The translations under genes and the position numbers were made by a program. The notes beneath the pieces were generated by a model, which was not told the origin of the DNA, made no database searches, and saw nothing but the letters and a program-made list of their open reading frames with translations. 9,920 nucleotides of DNA. Source: Nitriliruptoraceae bacterium. Lineage in GTDB: Bacteria > Actinomycetota > Nitriliruptoria > Nitriliruptorales > Nitriliruptoraceae. The stretch covers positions 1-9,920 of the forward strand of contig SLQK01000093.1 of NCBI GenBank assembly GCA_007131525.1, written 5' to 3'. Shown here in pieces: positions 1-5,344 of the stretch; the first letter of the stretch is position 1; each line of letters starts with the position of its first letter.

Positions 1-229
1 GGCCGATCCCGAGCCAGACCCCGCCGGAGAGCGACCGCCAGGAGCGCACCCCGCGGACCAGCAGCAGCTGGCTCGACCCTGCGAGCAGGAAGGCGGCAGC
101 GGCCCAGGGCGCGAGCCCCGGAGCTGACACCGCGGGCCGGAGCAGCAGCACCGCAGCAAGTAGGAGCAGGGCCGAACCAGCCGCCATCGTGGCGGTGGAC
201 GACCACCTCCGTCGCTGCTGCGAGCCCAT
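1..229 (-). CDS. N-terminus of a hypothetical membrane protein (partial, runs off left edge)
   Basis: The minus strand is open from an ATG at 229 down to base 1, giving 76 codons without a stop. The protein begins with a short basic stretch (MGSQQRRRW) followed by a hydrophobic segment at about residues 15-35 (MAAGSALLLLAAVLLL...). After a Pro/Gly turn comes a second hydrophobic segment at about residues 40-60, then a basic stretch. This is the pattern of an integral membrane protein with the N-terminus inside. A second in-frame ATG at 187 would also work as a start. I prefer 229 because it adds the positive charges expected before the first membrane segment, although the ribosome binding site is weak. 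I do not recognise the family. It is transcribed divergently from the next gene on the plus strand, with about 270 bases between them in which I see no clear promoter. Confidence 0.55.
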   Translation of the reverse strand, partial: MGSQQRRRWSSTATMAAGSALLLLAAVLLLRPAVSAPGLAPWAAAAFLLAGSSQLLLVRGVRSWRSLSGGVWLGIG

Positions 230-500
230 GACGAACCTACGAGGTGAGGCGCGATCCGGATGCCTGAGAACGTCACGGTGCGCAGAAGACTGGTCGCGTA
301 GCCTACGGTCACGAGCCTACGGATGGGGACCTCGGCGGTGCAGCCGGGCAGGGAGCGTCCAGGATGCGTGAGCCCCACCACTGGCAACTGACCGGCGGAC
401 CGTGCATGGTCATCACGGCTGCTGGGGCCTCGGGGACCTCTCCGTGATCGGCCCCGATGACGTGCTCGGACCGGGACGTCGGGACGCAGCCGGGCTCCTC

Positions 501-977
501 GTGTCGTGGCTCCTGCGGCGGCTGTTCTGGCCGTTGCTGTGGTTCGGCGCCATCGTCGTCGTGCTGACCGGCGTGGCCGACGATCCCGACCGAGTCCGGC
601 CAGAGCTGACATCCGTGGCCGGGCTGGAGGCGCTCCTGCGTTCCCCGACGACCCTGCTGCTGGTGGCTGCACCTGCGGTCCGGCTCGCCTCGACGGTGCT
701 GTCGCTGGTGCTGGCGATGCCGCTGGCAGCACGCCTCCAGCGGGAGGCCGACCGGGCGCTGCAGCGCGGACCTTGGCACCCGCTGCCCTGGATCGATCGG
801 TGGCGGCTGACCAGAGGCTTGCAGCGCGTGCGCTGGACCTCCGCGGTGCGGCGCCGGGCGCGTCAGCGTCTGGGTCGGACCGGTGCGCGGGTCCTGGTGG
901 CCGACCTCGTGCTGCTCGTGACGGGGATCGTGATGGTCCCGGTCGCCGTCGCCGTCCTGGCGAGCGAGCTCGGGTGA
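501..977 (+). CDS. Small hypothetical membrane protein
   Basis: This 158-residue protein has three hydrophobic segments at about residues 6-25 (LFWPLLWFGAIVVVLTGVA), 48-74 and 136-155, the last at the very C-terminus. Between the second and third lies a strongly basic, arginine-rich loop of about 55 residues, likely cytoplasmic. I chose GTG 501 because the protein then starts with Ser-Trp-Leu-Leu-Arg-Arg directly before the first membrane segment. The frame is open back to ATG 402 with another GTG at 444, but the extra residues look like non-coding translation (His/Gly-rich, no hydrophobic pattern). Neither start has a strong ribosome binding site. I do not recognise the family and assign no function. 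Codon third positions are G/C-rich as in the other genes, supporting a real gene. Confidence 0.55.
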   Translation: MSWLLRRLFWPLLWFGAIVVVLTGVADDPDRVRPELTSVAGLEALLRSPTTLLLVAAPAVRLASTVLSLVLAMPLAARLQREADRALQRGPWHPLPWIDRWRLTRGLQRVRWTSAVRRRARQRLGRTGARVLVADLVLLVTGIVMVPVAVAVLASELG

Positions 978-1186
978 GTTCTGCGGGTGGGCCGGCGGCG
1001 ACGTAGCTCCGGGCCAGACCCACGGGGCAGGGACGCCGGCCGCGGGGAGGGTTCGGCGAACATCGAAGGGCCATCCTGCGGCCCGGGGGCTCACCACAGT
1101 CCCACCGCAACTCGCCCGAGGCTGGTTGCTACGGGAGGCCGGCACAACACCGCCACTGTGCACCGGCATCAGCAGGGAGCGTCGAG

Positions 1187-1882
1187 CTGCAGCACGTCAC
1201 GATCGCACTGGCCATCGTCGGACTCGGTGCCCTCAGCGCTCGCGGATCGAACAGCGCGTTCCACGACGCGGCCGACACGCAACCGTTCTGCGCGGCGCTG
1301 ACGGCAGCCGGGCTGGATCCACCGGAGCCAGGCGGGAACCTCGAAGCCGAGCTCACCGACCTGCTGTCGGTCTCGCCTGACGGCATCGCGGACGCCGTCG
1401 AGACGGTGCGGGACTACCACCTCGACGTCGACGTGGAAGGGGATGGTGACACCGACACCTCCGACAACATGCCCGCCGAGGTGCAGACCGCGGTCCAGCG
1501 TCTCGACGCGTACGCCGGAGAGCACTGCGACGGCGACGGGTCCGTCGTCGACCGAACCCGCAGCTGGCTGGTCCCGAGCGCCTCAGGGCGTCGCGGCTCG
1601 CCAGGGCCTGCCCGGTGTTGCGGTCCGGTGGCCACAGCGAGTGCGAGCAGGCGGTGGACCGGCCGGACTCGCCGGGCGGATCCGTGGCGGTTGCACCGGA
1701 CGCAGCACCCGTTGAGGGAGCGCTGGAGATGCACTCGCCCGCGCCGGCGTGGTCGTGGCCAACGTCGCAGCGCCACGAACCGACCACGCACGCGACCCCG
1801 TCCTGCGCCAGCTCACCCCCGGTGTTGTGGTCGCACGCCGCGACATCGAGGGTTTCCTCGCCGTTCGTGTGACCGACGGTGA
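1187..1882 (+). CDS. Hypothetical secreted protein, probably frameshifted after about residue 125
   Basis: The frame encodes a hydrophobic N-terminus (VTIALAIVGLGALSA) resembling a signal peptide. A soluble domain follows with two cysteines (QPFCAAL... and AGEHCDGDG) and the helical stretch SPDGIADAVETVRDY. Paired cysteines framing acidic helices are common in small exported actinobacterial proteins of unknown function. No ATG or GTG lies upstream in frame. The best placed start is CTG 1187, seven bases after AGGGAG (1174-1179). This rare start, or a mutated GTG at the GTC at 1181, is itself suspicious. Up to about 1565 the frame looks genuinely coding. Beyond that, to the stop at 1882, it becomes Arg/Pro/Cys-rich and unconvincing, while other frames look coding. 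I read this as a real N-terminus with a disrupted or lost end. Function unknown. Confidence 0.45.
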   Translation: MQHVTIALAIVGLGALSARGSNSAFHDAADTQPFCAALTAAGLDPPEPGGNLEAELTDLLSVSPDGIADAVETVRDYHLDVDVEGDGDTDTSDNMPAEVQTAVQRLDAYAGEHCDGDGSVVDRTRSWLVPSASGRRGSPGPARCCGPVATASASRRWTGRTRRADPWRLHRTQHPLRERWRCTRPRRRGRGQRRSATNRPRTRPRPAPAHPRCCGRTPRHRGFPRRSCDRR

Positions 1883-1901
1883 CCGAGCCGCACGGGGCTG
1901 A
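1597..1901 (+). pseudogene. Coding remnant in two shifted frames
   Basis: Two consecutive coding-like pieces lie here in different plus-strand frames. The first, about 1597-1720, reads GGHSECEQAVDRPDSPGG then SVAVAPDAAPVEGALE. The second, 1716-1901, reads GVVVANVAAPRTDHARDP then VLRQLTPGVVVARRDIEGF and ends at a TGA. In a hand count of bases 1741-1872, the class that would be the second codon base of the latter frame is about 50% G+C, against about 77-86% for the other two, as expected of coding DNA. The preceding gene uses a third frame, so two same-direction shifts would join all three pieces. Neither piece has a start or ribosome binding site. The family is not recognised. A minus-strand reading of 1741-1872 fits the base-composition test about equally well, so the strand is not certain. 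Confidence 0.35.
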
Positions 1902-1961
1902 CTCCAGCCCTCGGTTCCGAGCCTCGACACGGCGCGGCCACCACCGACCCGGGACGACCGG

Positions 1962-1990
1962 TTGTGGCGTATACCCTAGGGGGGTATAGT
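1962..1990 (+). promoter_or_regulatory. copA promoter, -35 TTGTGG / -10 TATAGT
   Basis: TTGTGG (1962-1967) and TATAGT (1985-1990) are separated by 17 bases, the optimal spacing for a housekeeping sigma factor. Transcription would begin near 1997, about 25 bases before the copA start codon. The whole spacer and -10 are covered by the inverted repeat described separately, which is the expected arrangement for repression. Confidence 0.7.
1970..1988. promoter_or_regulatory. CsoR-like copper operator
   Basis: A perfect inverted repeat, TATACCC-TAGGG-GGGTATA, has 7-base arms and a 5-base centre. TACCC...GGGTA with a G/C-rich centre is the recognised form of operators bound by CsoR, the Cu(I)-sensing repressor of actinobacterial copper export genes. 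The site overlaps the promoter spacer and -10, so a bound repressor would block RNA polymerase and Cu(I) would release it. No csoR gene is in the window. The operator identity rests on motif resemblance and the adjacent copA. Confidence 0.7.
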
Positions 1991-2021
1991 CTCCCGTGTG
2001 GCGAGCGACGAGGGTACGTAG

Positions 2022-4250
2022 ATGACGAGTGCGACGATCGAGCCGGCCGCTGACGACCCGCGGACGGTGGAGTTCGCGGCGCAGGGGATGACCTGCGGCT
2101 CGTGCGCGGCGCGGATCCAGAAGACCCTGGCCAAGCAGGATGGGGTCTCGGATGCCGAGGTGAACTACGCCACCGGTCGGGCACTGGTCACCCTCGACCC
2201 GCAGCGGGTGGACCTGGAGCAACTGCAGCAGGCCATCGACCGGCTCGGCTACCAGCTCGAGCCGGTGCCGGATGAGCCCGAGGGTGACGACCACGACGAC
2301 GCGGAGGACGTCGAGGCGCGGGCGATGCGCAGCTGGTTGATCCGGGTGATCGTCGCGACCCCGCCGACGCTGGTGGTGCTGTGGCTGGCGATGTTCTCCG
2401 GTGAGCTCGGGGAGGAGCCGTGGGCCCGGTGGACCCAGTTCGTGCTCACCACGCCGGTGCAGTTCTACGTGGGCTGGCCGTTCCTCAAGGAGATGGTCCG
2501 TCGGGCGCTCCGGTTCACCGCGAACATGGACACGCTGATCGGGATCGGCACGCTCGCGGCGTACGGCTACTCGACCGTGGCGCTGTTCACGGGCGGGTTC
2601 CTGTACTTCGAGGTCGCGGCCGCGATCGTGGCGCTGCTGGCGTTGGGTCGCTACTTCGAGGCCCGGGCGAAGAGCCGCGCGGGCCACGCGCTCAGGGCGC
2701 TGCTGGAGCTCGGCGCGAAGCAGGCCCGGGTGCTCCGTGATGGCCAGGAGGTGCTGGTCGACATCGCCGAGGTGCAGGTCGGTGATCTGCTGCGGGTCCG
2801 ACCGGGCGAGAAGATCCCGACCGATGGCGAGGTCGTCGACGGCGCGTCGTCGGTGGACGAGTCGATGCTGACCGGGGAGTCGATGCCGATCGACAAGCAG
2901 CCCGGTGATCGCGTCGCGGGGGCGACGGTCAACACCAGCGGGGTGCTGACCGTGCAGGCCACGGCGGTGGGGGCCGACACGGCGCTGGCGCAGATCGTCC
3001 GGCTGGTGCAGGACGCCCAGCGCGGCAAGGCGCCGGTCCAGCGCCTGGCTGACCGCATCTCCGCGGTGTTCGTCCCCGTCGTCATCGTGCTCGCGATCGC
3101 GACCTTCGCCTGGTGGGCCATCGTCGCCGGGGACCCGCTCGCGGGGCTCACGACCGCGGTGGCGGTGCTCATCATCGCCTGCCCGTGTGCGCTCGGGCTC
3201 GCCACCCCGATCGCGATCATGGTCGGCACGGGCCGTGGTGCCGAGCTCGGGGTGCTCATCAAGCAGATCGAGACGCTGGAGCGGACCCGCCACATCACCA
3301 CCGTGGTCTTCGACAAGACCGGCACGCTGACCGAGGGTCGGATGGCGCTGACCGATGTCGCCGTCGCGGACGGGGTCGATGAGGCCGAGTTGCTGCGCCT
3401 GGCCGGCGCCGTCGAAGCGGACAGCGAGCACCCCATCGGGCAGGCCATCGCGACCGCGTCACGCGACCGGGTCGGTGAGCTCCCGGCCGTCACCGGCTTC
3501 GAGGCACTGGCTGGCGAGGGGGTCCGGGCCGAGGTCGACGGGCGGACCGTGTGGGTCGGACGGCGGAGCCTGCTCGGCGGCCAGTCGCTGGCGCTCTCCA
3601 CAGAGCTCGAGACCCGGGCGGTCGAACTCGAGCAGTCGGGTCGCACCGCGGTGTTCGTCGCCTGGGACGGTCACGTCCGGGGCGTGCTCGCGGTCGCGGA
3701 CCAGCTCAAGGGCGGTGCCGCCGAGGTCGTGCGGGAGCTGACCTCGATGGGACTGACGGTCACGATGCTCACCGGCGACAACCAGCGCACCGCCCGCGCC
3801 ATCGCCGACCAGGTCGGCATCGACCGGGTGCTCGCCGAGGTCTACCCGGGTGACAAGCGCGGGGAGATCGAACGCCTGCAGCAGGCCGGCGAGGTGGTCG
3901 CCATGGTCGGTGATGGCGTCAACGACGCCCCCGCGCTGGTGCAGGCCGACCTCGGCATCGCGATCGGGACCGGCACCGACGTCGCGATCGAGTCCAGCGA
4001 CCTCACCCTGCTGCGCGGCGACCTGGCCGGTGTCCCCCTGGCGATCCGGCTGTCACGGCGGACCTACCGCACGATCCTGCAGAACCTCGGCTGGGCGTTC
4101 GGCTACAACGTGGCCGCGATCCCGCTGGCAGCGGTCGGGCTCCTCAACCCGATGATCGCCGGTGGGGCGATGGCCTTCTCCAGCATCAGCGTCGTCCTCA
4201 ACGCGCTGCGGCTCCGCCGGTTCGGACGTGACCTGACCCGCGCCGCCTGA
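2022..4250 (+). CDS. copA: Cu(I)-exporting P1B-1 type ATPase
   Basis: This 742-residue protein pumps cytosolic Cu(I) out across the membrane using ATP. It has one N-terminal heavy-metal-associated domain (about 17-80) with the metal-binding CGSC at 25-28, then an acidic Asp/Glu/His linker and eight membrane segments. Family motifs are all present: TGES at 284-287 (actuator domain), CPC at 387-389 in the sixth membrane segment, DKTGT with the phosphorylated Asp431, Ser-Glu-His-Pro at 468-471 (nucleotide-binding domain) and GDGVND at 630-635. Tyr-Asn at 695-696 and MAFSS at 717-721 in the last two segments complete the Cu(I) site and separate it from Zn/Cd/Co ATPases. Length is normal for a one-domain CopA. 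The ATG at 2022 follows a GAGGG ribosome binding site with 7-base spacing. No CopZ chaperone or csoR is adjacent, so it is probably transcribed alone under the CsoR-like operator. Confidence 0.97.
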   Translation: MTSATIEPAADDPRTVEFAAQGMTCGSCAARIQKTLAKQDGVSDAEVNYATGRALVTLDPQRVDLEQLQQAIDRLGYQLEPVPDEPEGDDHDDAEDVEARAMRSWLIRVIVATPPTLVVLWLAMFSGELGEEPWARWTQFVLTTPVQFYVGWPFLKEMVRRALRFTANMDTLIGIGTLAAYGYSTVALFTGGFLYFEVAAAIVALLALGRYFEARAKSRAGHALRALLELGAKQARVLRDGQEVLVDIAEVQVGDLLRVRPGEKIPTDGEVVDGASSVDESMLTGESMPIDKQPGDRVAGATVNTSGVLTVQATAVGADTALAQIVRLVQDAQRGKAPVQRLADRISAVFVPVVIVLAIATFAWWAIVAGDPLAGLTTAVAVLIIACPCALGLATPIAIMVGTGRGAELGVLIKQIETLERTRHITTVVFDKTGTLTEGRMALTDVAVADGVDEAELLRLAGAVEADSEHPIGQAIATASRDRVGELPAVTGFEALAGEGVRAEVDGRTVWVGRRSLLGGQSLALSTELETRAVELEQSGRTAVFVAWDGHVRGVLAVADQLKGGAAEVVRELTSMGLTVTMLTGDNQRTARAIADQVGIDRVLAEVYPGDKRGEIERLQQAGEVVAMVGDGVNDAPALVQADLGIAIGTGTDVAIESSDLTLLRGDLAGVPLAIRLSRRTYRTILQNLGWAFGYNVAAIPLAAVGLLNPMIAGGAMAFSSISVVLNALRLRRFGRDLTRAA

Positions 4251-4276
4251 CGCCGACGGCCACCTGCAACCTCGCG

Positions 4277-4307
4277 GCACCGCGGGTCGGGGACGGCGGT
4301 CGCGCCG
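4277..4307 (+). repeat. Direct repeat, copy 1
   Basis: This 31-base unit begins GCACCGCGGG and ends GTCGCGCCG. It recurs at 4380-4410 with two mismatches (A to G at its third base, T to G near its end). It lies about 27 bases after the copA stop and is not part of any gene I can support. Confidence 0.75.
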
Positions 4308-4328
4308 GGGGATGGACGGGTGGCCGTG

Positions 4329-4379
4329 GTTGCTCGCGTACCGCCGTGGGACCTGGGCCTGCTGCGGTGCGTGAGCAAC
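4329..4379 (+). terminator. 16-bp hairpin between copA and feoA, possible terminator or structured RNA
   Basis: GTTGCTCGCGTACCGC (4329-4344) pairs along its whole length with GCGGTGCGTGAGCAAC (4364-4379): 14 Watson-Crick pairs and two G-U pairs, with a 19-base loop. There is no T-run after it, so a classic intrinsic terminator is not shown, though terminators of high-G+C actinobacteria often lack one. The G-U pairs instead of mismatches suggest that pairing matters in RNA read from the plus strand. It sits downstream of copA and its 3' arm abuts the second direct repeat. Confidence 0.4.
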
Positions 4380-4410
4380 GCGCCGCGGGTCGGGGACGGC
4401 GGGCGCGCCG
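4380..4410 (+). repeat. Direct repeat, copy 2
   Basis: This is the second copy of the 31-base unit at 4277-4307, 29 of 31 bases identical, starting exactly after the hairpin's 3' arm. A shorter echo (GTCGGGTTCGGGGAC) appears near 4451-4465. The role is unknown. Confidence 0.75.
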
Positions 4411-4473
4411 CCGGAGGACCCGCGCCAGCGTCCGCCGAGGGCCGGTCGGCGTCGGGTTCGGGGACTTGGTCCC

Positions 4474-4479
4474 TATAAG
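4474..4479 (+). promoter_or_regulatory. Likely -10 element of the feo operon (TATAAG)
   Basis: TATAAG is the only A/T-rich hexamer in this gap. It would place the transcription start near 4486, inside the iron box. No good -35 is visible at 16-18 bases upstream. A short GGGAC-TTG-GTCCC hairpin sequence (4461-4473) lies just before it. Confidence 0.45.
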
Positions 4480-4494
4480 GGTCGCCTTACCTAG
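4476..4494. promoter_or_regulatory. DtxR/IdeR-type iron box
   Basis: The 19 bases starting TAAGGGTCG and ending TTACCTAG match the DtxR/IdeR consensus TWAGGTWAGSCTWACCTWA at 16 of 19 positions, with the right half nearly perfect. In actinobacteria, Fe(II)-loaded DtxR/IdeR represses iron uptake genes through such sites overlapping the -10. The site overlaps the probable -10 and directly precedes a ferrous iron uptake operon, so iron-repressed transcription is the natural inference. A second imperfect dyad (AGGGTCGCC at 4478-4486 with GGTGACCCT at 4494-4502) overlaps it and could be an additional binding site. Confidence 0.7.
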
Positions 4495-4551
4495 GTGACC
4501 CTGGCCGCAGGCGGCGATCCCCTGCCGCCCGCTCCCGGATCGAGCACCATC

Positions 4552-4791
4552 ATGACCTTAGACGTCGTGCCGCTCCGCACCCCCGTGCGCGTGGCCACCC
4601 TCACGATGCCCGCCGTCGACCAGCGGCGCCTCACCGAGCTCGGTCTCCGGCACGGCGCACGCGTCGAGGTGCTGCGTCGCGGCCCCTTCGGCGGCCCGTT
4701 GGCGCTGCGGGTGGCCGACGGTGGCCTGCTGGCCCTGCGTCGCGCCCAGGCCGCACGGATCGTCGTCGCCGAGGAGGTCGACCGTGGCTGA
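4552..4791 (+). CDS. feoA: FeoA, small SH3-like partner of the ferrous iron transporter
   Basis: This 79-residue protein has the FeoA core: a hydrophobic start (LDVVPLRTPVRVATLT), the helix DQRRLTELGLRHGARVEVLR and the ending GPFGGPLALRVADGGLLALRR with the A-x-x-I-x-V close (AARIVVAEE). FeoA is a cytosolic beta-barrel (SH3-like) protein thought to bind and modulate FeoB. I chose ATG 4552, since it gives the usual FeoA length and begins at the conserved domain. The frame is open to GTG 4495, but that start lies right after the iron box, almost at the presumed transcription start, and adds 19 unlike residues. The ribosome binding site of 4552 (GGATCGAG) is modest. Its stop overlaps the start of the next gene by 8 bases, so the two are translationally coupled. 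Confidence 0.92.
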   Translation: MTLDVVPLRTPVRVATLTMPAVDQRRLTELGLRHGARVEVLRRGPFGGPLALRVADGGLLALRRAQAARIVVAEEVDRG

Positions 4792-5344
4792 CCGTCCCGG
4801 CCACCCGCCCCGTCCGCGGCCACGTGCGCGGGTCGCGCTGGCCGGCAACCCCAACGTGGGCAAGTCCAGCCTGTGCAATCAGCTCACCGGGGGCCGCCAG
4901 CACGTCGCCAACTGGCCCGGCAAGACCGTGGAACGCCACGTCGGTGTCTGCCACCTCGGCGATGTCGACATCGAGGTGGTGGACCTGCCTGGCACCTACA
5001 GCCTCGCGGGCACCTCCCCGGAGGAGCAGGTCGCCGTCGAGGCGTTGACCGACCCCGACCTCGACGCGGTCCTGGTCGTCCTGGACAGCACGAACCTGGA
5101 GCGCAACCTCTACCTCGCGACCCAGGTGGCTGAACTCGGCCGACCGCTCGTGGTCGTGCTGAACCTCACCGACGCCGCCGCCCGGGACGGCTTCCTGCTG
5201 GACGACGTCGCGCTCGGGACCGCGCTCGGCGCCCCGGTGGTGCGCACCGTCGCGCGGACCGGCGTCGGGCTCGACGACCTCCGAGCAGTGCTGGCCGGCC
5301 TGGTCGGCGCTGACCTCGGCGCGCGTGGGGAGGTCAGCGCATGA
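4784..5344 (+). CDS. feoB: FeoB N-terminal GTPase domain as a separate protein
   Basis: This 186-residue protein is the G domain of the ferrous iron transporter FeoB, here without membrane part. It shows G1 GNPNVGKS (21-28), a G2 threonine in WPGKTVE (Thr48), G3 DLPG (67-70), G4 NLTD (127-130) and a G5-like ARTGVG (157-162). WPG-x-T-VE and DLPGTYSL are typical of FeoB rather than other small GTPases. A Pro/Arg-rich tail of about 15 residues precedes the domain. GTG 4784 is chosen because GAGGAGG (4771-4777) lies 6 bases before it and the domain follows at once. It overlaps feoA by 8 bases and its TGA overlaps the next ATG (ATGA). In most bacteria this domain is fused to the helical GDI and transport domains. 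Here it ends right after the G domain. Confidence 0.94.
   Translation: MADRPGHPPRPRPRARVALAGNPNVGKSSLCNQLTGGRQHVANWPGKTVERHVGVCHLGDVDIEVVDLPGTYSLAGTSPEEQVAVEALTDPDLDAVLVVLDSTNLERNLYLATQVAELGRPLVVVLNLTDAAARDGFLLDDVALGTALGAPVVRTVARTGVGLDDLRAVLAGLVGADLGARGEVSA

Noticed and set aside
300..322. AGCCTACGG repeated at 300-308 and 314-322 in the left intergenic region
   Set aside because: Two 9-base copies only, with no promoter or gene context to support a function.
402..500. Upstream ATG 402 as start of the small membrane protein
   Set aside because: The added 33 residues do not look like protein and there is no ribosome binding site. GTG 501 sits directly before the first membrane segment.
309..1169. 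Minus-strand open frame of 286 codons opposite the small membrane protein
   Set aside because: Gln/His/Arg/Pro-rich translation with no hydrophobic or domain pattern, whereas the plus strand gives three clean membrane segments.
1353..3431. Long minus-strand open frame opposite copA and its upstream region (692 codons)
   Set aside because: The plus strand here encodes a complete CopA with every family motif. The minus frame is Arg/Asp/His-rich without recognisable domains, a usual by-product of high G+C.
4495..4551. GTG 4495 as start of FeoA
   Set aside because: It lies directly after the iron box, almost at the presumed transcription start, and adds residues unlike FeoA. ATG 4552 gives the normal family length.
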